Assembly: GCA_024639455.1 (NCBI GenBank)
Contig: JAHEIH010000026.1
Coordinates: forward strand, 180,987 to 244,986
Length of the DNA: 64,000 nt
Reading direction: 5' to 3'
DNA from: Cellvibrionales bacterium
GTDB taxonomy: Bacteria; Pseudomonadota; Gammaproteobacteria; Pseudomonadales; JAHEIH01
The notes under the pieces were generated by a model. That model was not told where the DNA came from and did no database searches. It worked only from the letters and a program-made list of their open reading frames with translations. This document shows, in pieces, positions 47,808 through 58,332 of this stretch (the first letter of the stretch is position 1; every line of letters starts with the position of its first letter). Made by a program: the position numbers and the translations under genes.

Positions 47808-49223
47808 TTACGACGTCAAAGTGCGTAACAGGTTTTTATAGTCTTCTCTGATATCAGAGCTCGATTCTTGTAATTCGCTAATTTTACGACAAGCATGCAA
47901 GACAGTGGTATGGTCTCTGCCGCCAAAGCGATCACCAATTTCTGGCAAGCTATGATTAGTCAATTCCTTTGATAAAGCCATGGCTAATTGACGAGGTCTA
48001 GCCACTGATCGTGAGCGACGCTTAGACTTGAGATCAGCCACCTTGATTTTATAATACTCAGCGACAACGCTTTGAATATTATCAAGACTCACCTGCTTTT
48101 CCTGCAGCGCTAATAAATCTTTCAAAGCTTCGCGTATAAGGTCAATATCTATAGCGCGTTTAGTAAAGTGGGCGCTTGCAACAACACGTTTCAATGCACC
48201 TTCTAGTTCACGTACATTTCCACGGATACGTTGGGCAATAAAGAAGGCGCCATCATAGGGAAGTTCTACGTTTACTTGCACAGCCTTACGCTTAAGGATA
48301 GCAACACGCGTCTCAAGATCGGGTGGCTCAACGGCAACGGTTAACCCCCATCCAAAACGAGATTTGAGTCGCTCCTCAAGGCCATTCAACTCTTTCGGGA
48401 AACGATCACACGTCAAAATCATTTGCTGTCCACCTTCTAACAGTACATTAAAGGTGTGAAAGAACTCTTCCTGTGAGTGGTCCTTATTAGCGAAAAATTG
48501 AATATCGTCGATCAAAAGTGCATCAACAGAACGGTAATAACGCTTAAACTCATTGATAGCATTTAATTGTAGCGCCTTCACCATATCGGCAACGAAACGC
48601 TCAGAGTGGACATAGACAATCTTGGCATCGGGATTATTTGCCAACAAGGCATTACCCACAGCGTGCATCAAGTGCGTTTTACCCAAACCAACCCCGCCAT
48701 AAAGAAACAAGGGGTTATAACTTTCACCTGGGTTTTCAGCGACCTGTTGTGAGGCCGCGCGAGCCAATTGGTTTGATTTGCCTTCTACAAAATTTTCAAA
48801 GGTATAATCTTCGTTCAAACTAGAACGATGTTTAATTGCACCACCTACATCAGGATTGCGGGAAAACGTCGGCACATTGGATTTTGGTGTAGGTGGCGGT
48901 TTTACATTAGTAGCAACAGCGCTGGTTTGTTCTGGCAACATGGTAGGAGCGTTGTTTACATGGGTCGTCTGAGCCTCAGCTTTTTTACGTGTCCCAACGT
49001 CTAAAAAAACAGTGATATGCCGCGAATCTAATTCACCCACTAACTCTTTAATACGACGAAAAAAACGATCGTTCACCCAATCACGTATGAAGCGGTTGGG
49101 CGCGAAGAGGGTAAGGGTCTCACCAGACTCCTCCGCAAAAAGCGGACGAATCCAGGTATTGTATTGCTGCGGCGCTACCTCTTCTTCGAGTAGCTCAGCG
49201 CAACGCTGCCAAATAGTCGACAC
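47808..49223 (-). CDS. dnaA: Chromosomal replication initiator protein DnaA
   Basis: A 471-residue initiator. Domain I starts [20 protein letters not shown], followed by a linker, an AAA+ domain with Walker [18 protein letters not shown] and Walker [11 protein letters not shown], and a C-terminal DNA-binding domain with the signature [16 protein letters not shown] place the start at GTG 49223 because it gives the N-terminus common in relatives (GTG, then S..WQ.C) and has an AGAGA site at good distance. An ATG 4 codons upstream has its AGAG too close, and longer frames run into the DnaA-box region. Confidence 0.95.
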   Translation of the reverse strand: MSTIWQRCAELLEEEVAPQQYNTWIRPLFAEESGETLTLFAPNRFIRDWVNDRFFRRIKELVGELDSRHITVFLDVGTRKKAEAQTTHVNNAPTMLPEQTSAVATNVKPPPTPKSNVPTFSRNPDVGGAIKHRSSLNEDYTFENFVEGKSNQLARAASQQVAENPGESYNPLFLYGGVGLGKTHLMHAVGNALLANNPDAKIVYVHSERFVADMVKALQLNAINEFKRYYRSVDALLIDDIQFFANKDHSQEEFFHTFNVLLEGGQQMILTCDRFPKELNGLEERLKSRFGWGLTVAVEPPDLETRVAILKRKAVQVNVELPYDGAFFIAQRIRGNVRELEGALKRVVASAHFTKRAIDIDLIREALKDLLALQEKQVSLDNIQSVVAEYYKIKVADLKSKRRSRSVARPRQLAMALSKELTNHSLPEIGDRFGGRDHTTVLHACRKISELQESSSDIREDYKNLLRTLTS

Positions 49224-49296
49224 AGTCGGAATCATCTCTTTTGTAATAGTAATTAGTGCAGGTTTAAGGGATTGAGTATACCCCCCCAAAAAAAAC

Positions 49297-49305
49297 TTAT
49301 CCACA
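49297..49305 (+). promoter_or_regulatory. DnaA box TTATCCACA (dnaA side)
   Basis: A perfect 9-mer about 75 bases ahead of the dnaA start. It can serve the origin and also repress dnaA. Confidence 0.85.
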
Positions 49306-49310
49306 AAACC

Positions 49311-49380
49311 AATAGATTTTTTGTATAATTTTTTTATTCAATTAAATCAATGAATTACAAATTTATAAAAAAGACAAAAA
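49311..49380. other. AT-rich block, candidate DNA unwinding element
   Basis: About 70 bases of almost pure A/T with repeated TTTTTT and AATTA-like runs, directly beside a perfect DnaA box. This is the usual layout of a DUE, but no clear 13-mer repeats are seen. Confidence 0.5.
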
Positions 49381-49408
49381 CCGCAAAATTTTCGCATAGT
49401 TCAAATTT

Positions 49409-49437
49409 TTATCAACATGTTATTAAGATGTGCATAA
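49409..49437. promoter_or_regulatory. Two DnaA-box-like 9-mers
   Basis: TTATCAACA (49409-49417, one mismatch) and, on the minus strand, TTATGCACA (49429-49437), which fits the relaxed consensus TTATNCACA. Confidence 0.55.
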
Positions 49438-49593
49438 GTTTTTAAAGTATCATCAAACAACGACCTATAAATACATCTTTAATCACACTTTTTCCAACAC
49501 CACGACACGTGTAACCTATCGATTGCAAAGCTTATTTTTTATTAATACTCAATGTCCACTAAGCGACATAATCACAACGGCGATTCTTAGTGG

Positions 49594-49616
49594 TTATCCA
49601 CAATAAGATATCCACA
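49594..49616 (+). promoter_or_regulatory. DnaA box pair (rpmH side)
   Basis: A perfect TTATCCACA (49594-49602) is followed 14 bases later in the same direction by ATATCCACA (49608-49616, one mismatch). Closely spaced direct boxes favour DnaA oligomers. Confidence 0.75.
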
Positions 49617-49671
49617 CTGTCAAAAATAACGTTAAAAGCCTGTTTTTTTAACATTTTGTCATGGCAAAGCA

Positions 49672-49700
49672 TTGCATAGAAAATTTATCGTCTGTACAAT
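49672..49700 (+). promoter_or_regulatory. Promoter of rpmH-rnpA-yidD-yidC
   Basis: TTGCAT (49672-49677) and TACAAT (49695-49700) are 17 bases apart, 36 bases before the rpmH ATG. The -35 is only 3 of 6. Confidence 0.45.
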
Positions 49701-49736
49701 TCGCGTCCGTTTTTCTTATCAAACAGAGATATCACG

Positions 49737-49871
49737 ATGAAAAGAACCTTTCAACCTAGCGTATTGAAGCGCAAAAGAACCCATGGCTTCCGCGCTCGTA
49801 TGGCGACAAAGAACGGAAGAAAAGTCTTGAATGCTCGTCGTGCAAAAGGTCGCGCTAAACTGGCTGTATAA
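49737..49871 (+). CDS. rpmH: 50S ribosomal protein L34
   Basis: A 44-residue, very basic protein ([20 protein letters not shown], ending AKGRAKLAV) of the large ribosomal subunit. It matches L34 along its whole length. It starts at the ATG at 49737 and is the first gene rightward from the candidate origin, followed by rnpA as in most bacteria. Confidence 0.98.
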   Translation: MKRTFQPSVLKRKRTHGFRARMATKNGRKVLNARRAKGRAKLAV

Positions 49872-49898
49872 GCTAATTAGTGCTCCCTCCACTATTCA

Positions 49899-50258
49899 GT
49901 GAGCAATTTCAGTTTCCCTAAAACACTGCGCCTGCTGAATAGTCACGATTTCAAGCAAGTATTCGATAATGCCAAGATCAAGGTCTCCAATGCGGAGATG
50001 TTGATCTTGGCTTGTCGTTCACAGCATGCCAGTCCCCGCCTCGGTCTCATTATTGCCAAGAAGAATGTGCGTCTCGCCGTGCATCGAAATCGAATAAAGC
50101 GTATTATTCGCGAAAGTTTTCGCAGGCAACAACACAACCTCACCAACGTCGACATTATTGTTCTCGCCAAGCGTGGGATTGATCGCCTTGAAAACCAGGA
50201 AGTGCACGAGCGCATAGATAAACTTTGGCGCAAGGTGGCGCAAAAGGCACAGCGATGA
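49899..50258 (+). CDS. rnpA: Ribonuclease P protein component
   Basis: A 119-residue basic protein that assists the RNase P RNA in tRNA 5' maturation. It carries the RNR signature region [16 protein letters not shown] (about 64-79) and [12 protein letters not shown]. It starts at GTG 49899, 27 bases after rpmH, and its stop overlaps the yidD start (ATGA). Confidence 0.95.
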   Translation: MSNFSFPKTLRLLNSHDFKQVFDNAKIKVSNAEMLILACRSQHASPRLGLIIAKKNVRLAVHRNRIKRIIRESFRRQQHNLTNVDIIVLAKRGIDRLENQEVHERIDKLWRKVAQKAQR

Positions 50259-50494
50259 AATGGCTTATCGTAGGGCTGATTAACGTTTATCGAGTCGTGC
50301 TAAGTCCTATGCTAGGACCTAAGTGTCGCTATACTCCTTCTTGTTCTGCCTACGCTATCGAAGCGCTAGAACAACACGGTACTTGGCATGGCGGTATTTT
50401 AGCTGTAAAACGTATCCTTCGCTGTCACCCCTGGGGTGGTAGTGGTTACGATCCGGTACCCCACAAAGAAACTAAGACAAAAGATTCGGCTTAA
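50255..50494 (+). CDS. yidD: Membrane protein insertion efficiency factor YidD
   Basis: A 79-residue protein with an N-terminal amphipathic helix and the family core [19 protein letters not shown] and [14 protein letters not shown]. It aids YidC-dependent insertion. I chose the ATG at 50255, which overlaps the rnpA stop, over a 10-codon extension inside rnpA. Confidence 0.95.
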   Translation: MKWLIVGLINVYRVVLSPMLGPKCRYTPSCSAYAIEALEQHGTWHGGILAVKRILRCHPWGGSGYDPVPHKETKTKDSA

Positions 50495-50498
50495 CATT

Positions 50499-52172
50499 AT
50501 GGATTTTCAAAAGATAATACTTTGGATTGCTATCGCCGCAGTATCAGTAATGCTCATCAATGAATGGCAAGCATTTAAAGAAGAGCGAACCGGCGGTGTC
50601 CAAGTGGCGGCAGTACAATCTGCATCCAGCGCAGCACCTACTATTAGTAATAACGGTGATGACTTGCCGCAAATGGTGCAACCCAACAGCGGCGAGATCG
50701 ATGTCAATGCTATCGCCAACAATGTTGAGTTGATTACCGTAACCACCGACCTGATGATTGTAAAAATTGATACTAACGGTGGTGATATCGTTGAAGTCGA
50801 TTTGTTAAAGCATAAAGATAACGTACAAGACCCCAACTCAGTGTTACGCCTACTACAGAATGACAACATCCGCACGTATGTAGCACAGAGTGGATTGATC
50901 GGCCCGAATGGTACCGATACAGCTGAAGGTCGCCCTACGTTCTTGGTAGACCAAGCCAGTTTCGAGCTAGGCGACAACCGTGAACTTAATGTCGACATGA
51001 GCTACCGAGCAGATAATGGCGTACTCATTACTAAGCGCTACAACTTCAACCGCGATAGCTACGTCATAAACCAAACCTACTTGGTCAACAACTTAAGCGA
51101 TACACCATGGCAGGCGGCCATGTTTGGTCAGATTAAGCGCGATTCGAGCAAAGACCCCAGTGCCAGTGATTCAGGCATGGGTATGCAATCTTTCTTGGGC
51201 ATAGCCGCAACGACTAACGAAGAGCGCTACATGAAGTTACCCTTTGGCGACATCGCCGAAGAGCCATTTAAAGCCATGGTTCAAGGTGGCTGGATCGCTA
51301 TGTCGCAACACTACTTCCTAAGTGCCTGGGTACCCAACCCTAACACCAACAATAACTTTGGCGCACTGGTGAGCAAAAGCGGTATGAATATCGCACGCTT
51401 CACCATGCCGATGTTAGAAGTCGCACCAGGACAACAGGGTGAGACCAGCGCCAAGCTTTATGTAGGCCCTAAAGATCAATACCGTTTAGAAGAAATCGCT
51501 GAAAACCTTGAACTGACCGTGGATTACGGTTGGTTGTGGTGGATCGCCCAACCCCTCTTCTGGATCATGATTATGATTCACAAGTTCGTTCCCAACTGGG
51601 GTTTGACGATTATCTTATTAACGGTATTTGTTAAAGCCTTGTTCTTTAAGCTGTCGGCGTCGAGCTACGAGTCTATGGCCAATATGCGCCGCGTTACGCC
51701 GAAACTTAACGACATTAAAGAGCGCTACGCTGACGACCGCCAAAAGCAGTCGCAGATGATGATGGAGCTATACAAGAAAGAGAAGATCAACCCTATGGGT
51801 GGCTGTCTTCCCATCGTTATTCAAATGCCTGTGTTCATTTCGCTCTACTGGGTATTGATGGAGTCGGTAGAAATTCGCCACGCTCCTTTCTTTGCTTGGA
51901 TTCAAGACCTTTCGGCCATGGATCCTTATTACATCCTGCCCTTGATCATGGGCGTCAGTATGTTTGTGCAACAAAAGCTATCCCCTATGGCGTTCACTGA
52001 CCCCATGCAGCAAAAGATTATGCAGTACATGCCCGTCATGTTTACCTTTTTCTTCCTGTGGTTCCCGTCCGGTCTAGTATTGTATTGGGTAGTAAACAAC
52101 GTACTATCAATTACCCAACAATACGTGATTACTAAACGCATTGAAGCGAAATTTGCCGCTCAAACCAAGTAG
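50499..52172 (+). CDS. yidC: Membrane protein insertase YidC
   Basis: A 557-residue inner-membrane insertase. It has an N-terminal helix (5-22), a large periplasmic beta domain (about 60-330), and the five-helix insertase core with [51 protein letters not shown] and [16 protein letters not shown]. The ATG at 50499 fits the signal-anchor start; an earlier frame overlaps yidD. It ends 2 bases before mnmE. Confidence 0.97.
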   Translation: MDFQKIILWIAIAAVSVMLINEWQAFKEERTGGVQVAAVQSASSAAPTISNNGDDLPQMVQPNSGEIDVNAIANNVELITVTTDLMIVKIDTNGGDIVEVDLLKHKDNVQDPNSVLRLLQNDNIRTYVAQSGLIGPNGTDTAEGRPTFLVDQASFELGDNRELNVDMSYRADNGVLITKRYNFNRDSYVINQTYLVNNLSDTPWQAAMFGQIKRDSSKDPSASDSGMGMQSFLGIAATTNEERYMKLPFGDIAEEPFKAMVQGGWIAMSQHYFLSAWVPNPNTNNNFGALVSKSGMNIARFTMPMLEVAPGQQGETSAKLYVGPKDQYRLEEIAENLELTVDYGWLWWIAQPLFWIMIMIHKFVPNWGLTIILLTVFVKALFFKLSASSYESMANMRRVTPKLNDIKERYADDRQKQSQMMMELYKKEKINPMGGCLPIVIQMPVFISLYWVLMESVEIRHAPFFAWIQDLSAMDPYYILPLIMGVSMFVQQKLSPMAFTDPMQQKIMQYMPVMFTFFFLWFPSGLVLYWVVNNVLSITQQYVITKRIEAKFAAQTK

Positions 52173-52174
52173 TC

Positions 52175-53542
52175 ATGAAACTCTACGATAACGACACCAT
52201 TGTTGCCCTCGCCACGGCGACTGGCCGCGGTGGTGTCGCTATCATTCGTCTCAGCGGGGATGATGCTACAAGTATTGCGCAAACCCTGACGCAACGCACA
52301 CTAACCCCTCGCTATGCGCACTACTGCGATTTTCAATTAAACGACGACATCCTTGATAGTGGCGTCGCTATCTATTTCCAAGGTCCCCATTCATTCACCG
52401 GTGAAGACATCGTAGAATTGCAGTGCCACGGCGGCCCCGTGGTGGTAGATCGCTTAATTCGCGCCTGCAATAGCCTAGGAGCACGTAACGCTCGCCCAGG
52501 TGAGTTTTCTGAGCGCGCCTTCCTGAATGACAAGATTGATTTAACACAAGCTGAAGCCATTGCCGATTTGATAGATAGTGCCACCGAAGCCGCAGCTCGA
52601 AATGCTGTGCGCTCACTGCAAGGCGTGTTTTCCAGTAAAGTCCAAGCGCTGGTAGAGTCGCTGATCCACCTTCGTATCTATGTCGAAGCTGCGATTGATT
52701 TTCCCGAAGAAGAAATCGATTTTCTAAGTGATGGCAAGGTGGCTACTGATCTCGCAGACATTCAACACGATGTTAATGATCTTTTGCGCCAAGCCACCCA
52801 AGGGCAGATTATGCGCGATGGTATGACTGTCGTGATTGCGGGTCGTCCCAACGCCGGCAAATCTAGTCTACTTAATGCATTGTCAGGACGCGAAAGCGCC
52901 ATTGTCACCGATATTGCTGGTACTACCCGCGACGTCTTGAAAGAGCACGTACAAATAGATGGTATGCCGCTGCATATGATCGATACAGCTGGCCTAAGAG
53001 ATACCAACGACGTGGTCGAAAAAGAAGGTATCAAGCGAGCACTGCAGGAAATTCAAGAGGCTGATTTATTGATTTTACTGGTCGATAGCAGCACTGATAT
53101 GGATGAAGATCCGGTAGCTATGCTACGTGATCTCGCCCCCGAAATGGTATTGGAGAAACCGCGTTTATTGGTGTACAACAAAAGTGATAAGTCAGGCTTA
53201 ACCGCGGGACACGTGCAAACAGAAAATGGCGAAAGTACTATCGCGGTATCCGCCAAGCGCGGTGACGGTATGGATATTTTCTGCCAAGCGTTGAAAGATA
53301 AGATGGGCTATAACCCTGAAATAGGTGGCAGTTTTACCGCCCGCAGACGACACCTTGAGGCCTTGCAAGAGGCACAACACTTTATCGATACAGGCGCAGA
53401 ACAACTGCACAGCGCCGCAGCAGGAGAGCTATTGGCAGAAGATTTACGCCAAGCGCAAGAAGCACTGTCGTCCATCACCGGTGAATTCACCAGCGACGAT
53501 TTACTCGGCCGCATCTTCTCTTCTTTTTGCATAGGCAAATAA
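52175..53542 (+). CDS. mnmE: tRNA modification GTPase MnmE (TrmE)
   Basis: A 455-residue K+-dependent GTPase that with MnmG makes the (carboxymethyl)aminomethyl group at tRNA U34. It has an N-terminal folate-binding domain (about 1-120), a G domain with [24 protein letters not shown] and NKSD, and the catalytic C-terminal FCIGK. It is separated from mnmG by about 395 bases of AT-rich, origin-like DNA. Confidence 0.97.
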   Translation: MKLYDNDTIVALATATGRGGVAIIRLSGDDATSIAQTLTQRTLTPRYAHYCDFQLNDDILDSGVAIYFQGPHSFTGEDIVELQCHGGPVVVDRLIRACNSLGARNARPGEFSERAFLNDKIDLTQAEAIADLIDSATEAAARNAVRSLQGVFSSKVQALVESLIHLRIYVEAAIDFPEEEIDFLSDGKVATDLADIQHDVNDLLRQATQGQIMRDGMTVVIAGRPNAGKSSLLNALSGRESAIVTDIAGTTRDVLKEHVQIDGMPLHMIDTAGLRDTNDVVEKEGIKRALQEIQEADLLILLVDSSTDMDEDPVAMLRDLAPEMVLEKPRLLVYNKSDKSGLTAGHVQTENGESTIAVSAKRGDGMDIFCQALKDKMGYNPEIGGSFTARRRHLEALQEAQHFIDTGAEQLHSAAAGELLAEDLRQAQEALSSITGEFTSDDLLGRIFSSFCIGK

Positions 53543-53548
53543 TCATTC

Positions 53549-53564
53549 TGTGAGTCATATCACA
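53549..53564. promoter_or_regulatory. CRP/Vfr-type binding site
   Basis: TGTGAGTCATATCACA has both perfect half-sites TGTGA-N6-TCACA. It lies 6 bases past the mnmE stop and about 375 bases before mnmG. Confidence 0.6.
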
Positions 53565-53579
53565 GTGTCACATTCCTAT

Positions 53580-53588
53580 TGTGTATAA
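53580..53588 (-). promoter_or_regulatory. DnaA box TTATACACA (minus strand)
   Basis: TGTGTATAA on the plus strand is the complement of TTATACACA, matching TTATNCACA. It lies 15 bases from the CRP-type site. Confidence 0.55.
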
Positions 53589-53937
53589 GGTGGGGAAAGT
53601 ATGAAGAAAGCCTCGGTATAAATAGTCTAGTTATCCCCGCTAATCGACGATGAACGTGGAAGGCCTTTTTTTATTCAATGTGTGAACACAACAATTGCAC
53701 GGCTTTTACATCCTTTATAAGTGGATTATTCGCCACTTACTATTGATCTAAATTTCTGAAAAATAAGAATTAAACCTTGTTATCCCCAGAAATCAAGGAC
53801 GTTATAGTTATCATTAACATAGTTCTTCTTTCTTTTTCTCAAAGAGATATACATATATATATTTTTCTAAAAACTATTTTGATCAATAGTTAGCCAATCT
53901 TTATAATTGCTTCCCTTTTACTTTCTGGGTGTAACTC

Positions 53938-55830
53938 GTGGATTATCCAAAACGTTATGGTGTCATTGTTATAGGTGGTGGACACGCTGGTACCGAAGCC
54001 GCACTTGCGTCTGCACGAATGGGTGTTGAAACCCTTCTGTTGACACACAATATTGAGACGCTAGGTCAAATGTCCTGTAACCCGGCCATCGGTGGTATCG
54101 GTAAAAGCCACCTTGTGAAAGAGATCGATGCCATGGGTGGTGCGATGGCACTAGCCACCGACCGTGGTGGTATTCAATTTAGGGTACTAAACGCACGCAA
54201 AGGCCCAGCTGTCCGCGCTACCCGTGCCCAAGCAGACCGTATCCTCTACAAAGCAGCAATCCGAGCCATGTTGGAAAACCAACCACAGTTGGATATTTTC
54301 CAACAAGCGGCGGACGATTTGATCGTGCAAGGAGACACAGTGCAAGGTGTTGTGACGAGTATGGGGGTAAAGTTTTATGCGCCTACTGTCATTCTCACTG
54401 CAGGTACGTTCCTAGGCGGAAAAATCCACATTGGTTTAGAAAATCACCCCGGTGGTCGCGCGGGTGATCCGCCATCGATTGCGCTAGCGAATCGTCTGCG
54501 TGAACTTCCTTTGCGTGTCGATCGACTGAAAACTGGTACGCCAGCGCGCATTGATGCTCGCAGTGTTGATTTTAGTGGTCTAGAAGAACAATGGGGTGAC
54601 ACACCAACGCCGGTGTTATCTGCGCGTGGCACTGCGGCTGATCATCCTCAACAAACCTGCTGCTGGATAACCCATACCAATCAACGCACCCACGACATTA
54701 TTCGCACCGGTTTTGAACGCTCACCAATGTTTACCGGTGTCATCGAGGGGGTTGGTCCACGTTACTGCCCATCGATCGAAGACAAGATTAATCGTTTTGC
54801 CGACAAAGATTCTCACCAAGTCTTCATCGAGCCAGAGGGGCTTACCACCCACGAACTGTATCCTAATGGTATTTCCACCAGCTTACCGTTCGATATTCAA
54901 TTGGCGTTTATTCAATCGATAAAAGGCTTTGAAAAAGCCCACATTACTCGACCCGGTTACGCCATCGAGTACGATTTCTTTGATCCTCGTGATTTGAAGT
55001 ACTCTTTGGAAAATAAATATATCAATGGCTTGTACTTTGCCGGCCAAATTAATGGCACCACGGGCTATGAAGAGGCCGGTGCGCAAGGCATGCTAGCGGG
55101 CATCAACGCGGCACTGCGCGTACAGGAAAAAGAGGCTTGGTGCCCTCGCCGCGACGAAGCCTATCTCGGTGTGATGGTAGATGATTTAATTACCCTAGGT
55201 ACCAAAGAACCCTACCGAATGTTTACTAGTCGCGCTGAATACCGCCTTATGCTGCGTGAGGACAATGCCGATGTTCGATTGACCAAAAAAGCTCGTGAGA
55301 TGGGCTTAGTGGGTGATGAGCAGTGGCGTGTGTTCTGTGAAAAACAGGAAATGACAGCACGTGAAATCGAGCGCATGCGGACCACCTTCATCCATCCTAA
55401 GACTGAAGCGGGTGATAAAGCTGCTCAAATTTTAGGATCGCCGCTAGCACGCGAATACAATTTGTTGGATTTATTGAAGCGCCCACAAATGACTATGCCG
55501 CAAATACTCGAGGTATCGGCACCTGAGCAAGACCTACCTGAAACCGTGCTAGAACAGGTAGAGGTCACGGTGAAGTACGAGGGATATATCAGCCGCCAGC
55601 AGAAAGAAATCGACAAGATGATTCGGCATGAAAATACTCCCTTGCCGCGCGACTTGGATTACAGCGTCATCGGAGGTTTGTCGAACGAAGTGAAACAGAA
55701 ACTGCAGCAAAGCCAGCCAGAGACATTGGCGCAAGCGTCTCGTATCCCCGGTGTAACGCCGGCGGCTGTATCCATTTTGCTGATTCACATGAAAAAACAT
55801 TCAGCGGTGAAGGGAAAATCACTGTCATGA
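53938..55830 (+). CDS. mnmG: tRNA uridine-5-carboxymethylaminomethyl modification enzyme MnmG (GidA)
   Basis: A 630-residue FAD-dependent partner of MnmE. It has an FAD loop [21 protein letters not shown], the family segments [21 protein letters not shown] and [19 protein letters not shown], and a C-terminal helical domain that binds MnmE. It starts at GTG 53938 with no strong ribosome site. Its stop overlaps the rsmG start (ATGA). Confidence 0.97.
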   Translation: MDYPKRYGVIVIGGGHAGTEAALASARMGVETLLLTHNIETLGQMSCNPAIGGIGKSHLVKEIDAMGGAMALATDRGGIQFRVLNARKGPAVRATRAQADRILYKAAIRAMLENQPQLDIFQQAADDLIVQGDTVQGVVTSMGVKFYAPTVILTAGTFLGGKIHIGLENHPGGRAGDPPSIALANRLRELPLRVDRLKTGTPARIDARSVDFSGLEEQWGDTPTPVLSARGTAADHPQQTCCWITHTNQRTHDIIRTGFERSPMFTGVIEGVGPRYCPSIEDKINRFADKDSHQVFIEPEGLTTHELYPNGISTSLPFDIQLAFIQSIKGFEKAHITRPGYAIEYDFFDPRDLKYSLENKYINGLYFAGQINGTTGYEEAGAQGMLAGINAALRVQEKEAWCPRRDEAYLGVMVDDLITLGTKEPYRMFTSRAEYRLMLREDNADVRLTKKAREMGLVGDEQWRVFCEKQEMTAREIERMRTTFIHPKTEAGDKAAQILGSPLAREYNLLDLLKRPQMTMPQILEVSAPEQDLPETVLEQVEVTVKYEGYISRQQKEIDKMIRHENTPLPRDLDYSVIGGLSNEVKQKLQQSQPETLAQASRIPGVTPAAVSILLIHMKKHSAVKGKSLS

Positions 55831-56480
55831 TAGCGTTGGACGAAGCAAACAAAGAGCTGCTCAACACACAGCTTAAAAGCGCCGCCAGTGAGATGAAAAT
55901 CGCGTTAAGCAATGACCGCGCGCAACGGCTCATTGGTTACCTCGCCATGCTCTACAAGTGGAATAAGGCCTATAATTTGACGGCGATCCGCGAGCCCGAT
56001 GAGATGCTGCGCAAACACATCGTCGATAGTTTGAGTGTTCTGCCACATATCTGTGGTGAGAATTTCATCGATGTCGGTACTGGCGGCGGTTTACCTGGCA
56101 TCGTTTTGGCTATTATGAAACCCGATTGTCGTTTCACCTTGCTAGATAGCAACGGTAAGAAAACGCGTTTTCTGTTTCAGGTTAAGGCAGAATTAGGTTT
56201 GACCAACGTCAACGTAGTGAATACCCGTGTTGAACAATACCGCCCAGCCGACGGTTTTGATGGTATCATTTCTCGGGCATTTTCATCGCTGGGACAAATG
56301 CACCATTGGACACAACATCTTTTGGCACCCAACGGGCGTTTTTTTGCCATGAAAGGCGTGTACAATCAGGATGAAATTAACGAGCTTCCCGCCGGTACTG
56401 CGGTGACCTGCCACGATTTGTGTGTACCAGGTGAGGAAGGTGAGCGACATTTGGTTTTGATCGAGCCCCAACAACAATAA
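55827..56480 (+). CDS. rsmG: 16S rRNA (guanine-527-N7)-methyltransferase
   Basis: A 217-residue SAM methyltransferase (GidB). It has [19 protein letters not shown], then the SAM motif [17 protein letters not shown] and [10 protein letters not shown]. It is coupled to mnmG by overlap and lies before parA, the standard gidA-gidB-parA-parB order. Confidence 0.96.
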   Translation: MIALDEANKELLNTQLKSAASEMKIALSNDRAQRLIGYLAMLYKWNKAYNLTAIREPDEMLRKHIVDSLSVLPHICGENFIDVGTGGGLPGIVLAIMKPDCRFTLLDSNGKKTRFLFQVKAELGLTNVNVVNTRVEQYRPADGFDGIISRAFSSLGQMHHWTQHLLAPNGRFFAMKGVYNQDEINELPAGTAVTCHDLCVPGEEGERHLVLIEPQQQ

Positions 56481-56498
56481 CGTCTGTCCGAGGACACT

Positions 56499-57266
56499 GT
56501 GGCGCAAATTCTTGCAATTACGAATCAAAAAGGTGGTGTGGGTAAAACCACCACAACCGTTAATCTTGCTGCATCGCTAGCCGCGATGAAGCGCAAGGTG
56601 TTGATGATCGACTTGGATCCCCAAGGTAATGCCACCATGGGTGGTGGCGTGGATAAGCACGCCGTTGAATTGAGTATTTACGATGTTCTGGTAGGCAGCG
56701 CCTCAGTAGGTGAAGCCACTCTGCATAGCGATACCGGCGGCTTTGATCTACTGCCTTCCAATAGCGATCTGACAGCTGCAGAAGTCGAGTTATTGAATAT
56801 TTCTGGCCGCGAATATCGTCTTCGCACAGCTTTGAAATTGGTATCTGAAGACTACGATTTTGTGTTGATCGACTGTCCACCATCGCTCAACATGTTGACT
56901 GTTAATGCACTGTCGGCGGCCGATGGTGTCATTATTCCAATGCAGTGTGAGTACTATGCATTGGAAGGGCTCAGCGCATTAATGGCTACGGTGAATCGCG
57001 TGGCGGAAGTGCTCAACGAAAAAATTGAAATCGTCGGCCTGCTGCGCACCATGTACGATGGACGCAACAGTCTGAGTGTTGATGTATCTCGGCAACTGGC
57101 CGATCACTTTGGCAAAAAACTCTACAACACGGTGATTCCGCGTAACGTACGATTGGCGGAGGCGCCCAGTTATGGCATGCCCGCCCTGCTCTATGATAAG
57201 GGTTCTAAGGGTGCGGTGGCCTACTTGGCATTGGCAGGTGAGATCCTGCGCAAACACAAAAAATAA
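56499..57266 (+). CDS. parA: Chromosome partitioning ATPase ParA (Soj)
   Basis: A 255-residue deviant Walker ATPase that moves ParB-bound origins apart. It has KGGVGKTTTTVNLAASLA with the signature Lys, DLDPQGNATMG, and VLIDCPPSLNMLTVNAL. It starts at GTG 56499 with AGGA at good distance, 18 bases after rsmG. Confidence 0.97.
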   Translation: MAQILAITNQKGGVGKTTTTVNLAASLAAMKRKVLMIDLDPQGNATMGGGVDKHAVELSIYDVLVGSASVGEATLHSDTGGFDLLPSNSDLTAAEVELLNISGREYRLRTALKLVSEDYDFVLIDCPPSLNMLTVNALSAADGVIIPMQCEYYALEGLSALMATVNRVAEVLNEKIEIVGLLRTMYDGRNSLSVDVSRQLADHFGKKLYNTVIPRNVRLAEAPSYGMPALLYDKGSKGAVAYLALAGEILRKHKK

Positions 57267-57281
57267 ACGAGGACGTTTGGC

Positions 57282-58169
57282 ATGGTCAGAAAGAAAGGCT
57301 TAGGCAAAGGCTTGGACGCACTGTTGAGTTCGCAACGCGAGCATACAGCGCCCCGCGAAGCGAGCATTGAGCCAAGTTTTGACGCCAAAGACGGCTCGCT
57401 GCGCTACCTGCCTGTCGAGATGATTCAGCGAGGTAAATACCAACCGCGTCGCGACATGCAGCCCGAAGCACTTGAGGAACTGGCTGACTCCATTAAATCA
57501 CAGGGGGTCATGCAGCCCATTGTGGTTCGCGCCATCAGTGCCGACCGCTACGAAATCATTGCCGGCGAGCGCCGCTGGCGAGCCACGCAATTAGCCGGCT
57601 TGGATACAATCCCCGCTGTTATCCGCGAAGTGCCCGACGAAGCGGCGATTGCCATGGCCCTTATTGAAAACATTCAACGCGAAAACCTCAACCCTATCGA
57701 AGAGGCGATGGCCTTGCAGCGCTTGAAAGATGAATTCGAGCTCACCCAGCAAGATGTCGCCAATGCGGTTGGCAAATCGCGCACGACAGTCACTAACTTG
57801 CTGCGTCTGATGAGCCTCAATGAGGATGTTCGTTTGATGCTAGAACACGGTGATCTGGAAATGGGTCATGCACGCGCGTTGCTGGGGCTTGAGGGTGTTG
57901 ATCAATCCAAAGCCGCTGAAGAGGTTGTCGCTGGTGGTTTATCGGTGCGACAAACCGAGGCATTGGTGCGGGATTGGCACCAACAGCCTGTCGCCAAGCC
58001 CAAGCAAGGCAAAAGCGTTGATCCTAATATTTCACGCCTGCAAGAAGATTTGTCGGAAAAGCTCGGGGTGCCAGTGACGGTCAAGCACGGTAACCATGGC
58101 AAAGGTAGCTTGGTACTGAAGTACAATTCGCTCGATGAATTGGACGGCATATTGTCCCATATTGTTTAA
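57282..58169 (+). CDS. parB: Chromosome partitioning protein ParB (Spo0J)
   Basis: A 295-residue CTPase clamp that binds parS. It has an N-terminal KGLGKGLDALL, the CTP-binding/arginine patch AGERRWRATQLAG and ENIQRENLNPIEEA, a helix-turn-helix LTQQDVANAVGKSRTTVTNLLRL, and a C-terminal dimerisation domain. Two parS sites for it are inside recF. It lies 15 bases after parA. Confidence 0.97.
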   Translation: MVRKKGLGKGLDALLSSQREHTAPREASIEPSFDAKDGSLRYLPVEMIQRGKYQPRRDMQPEALEELADSIKSQGVMQPIVVRAISADRYEIIAGERRWRATQLAGLDTIPAVIREVPDEAAIAMALIENIQRENLNPIEEAMALQRLKDEFELTQQDVANAVGKSRTTVTNLLRLMSLNEDVRLMLEHGDLEMGHARALLGLEGVDQSKAAEEVVAGGLSVRQTEALVRDWHQQPVAKPKQGKSVDPNISRLQEDLSEKLGVPVTVKHGNHGKGSLVLKYNSLDELDGILSHIV

Positions 58170-58238
58170 AGCACAGTCACATTTCAAAAAATTCATACGT
58201 CATTGGGGAAAATGCGATCAATTTTTCACCACTTTTGA

Positions 58239-58267
58239 TTGATGCTTGCATGTAAAATCTCTATAAT
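58239..58267 (+). promoter_or_regulatory. Promoter of the ATP synthase operon
   Basis: TTGATG (58239-58244) and a perfect TATAAT (58262-58267) are separated by 17 bases, about 65 bases before atpI. Confidence 0.65.
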
Positions 58268-58332
58268 TCGCCGCCTATTAAAGTGAGGTGGCGAACGATC
58301 ATTGTGTAACTGATCGTGAGAGGATCGAAGAA

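Larger units (their letters stand above)
49224..49736. other. oriC: dnaA-rpmH intergenic region, candidate oriC
   Basis: This 513-bp gene-free stretch is strongly AT-rich, lies between divergent dnaA and rpmH, and contains several DnaA boxes. Two are perfect (49297, 49594), with TTATGCACA on the minus strand (49429) and near-matches at 49409 and 49608. An AT-rich block at 49311-49380 could be the unwinding element. This is the functional origin site in Pseudomonas. The rpmH promoter occupies its right end. A C7A8 tract lies at about 49281-49295. Confidence 0.75.
53543..53937. other. mnmE-mnmG intergenic region, origin-like
   Basis: This 395-bp gene-free stretch is AT-rich and holds a perfect CRP-type palindrome (53549), a TTATACACA DnaA box on the minus strand (53580-53588), two TTATCCCC near-boxes (53631, 53780), a 7-bp hairpin TAAGTGG/CCACTTA (53718-53739), an A/T block at about 53846-53870 and AACTATT/AATAGTT around a GATC (53872-53891). 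The E. coli oriC lies upstream of mnmG in the same relation. It also must carry the mnmG promoter. Confidence 0.6.

Noticed and set aside
49281-49295. C7A8 tract near dnaA as a sequencing error or phase-variable repeat
   Set aside because: It lies outside any reading frame, so it affects no gene, and one homopolymer run is not evidence of phase variation.
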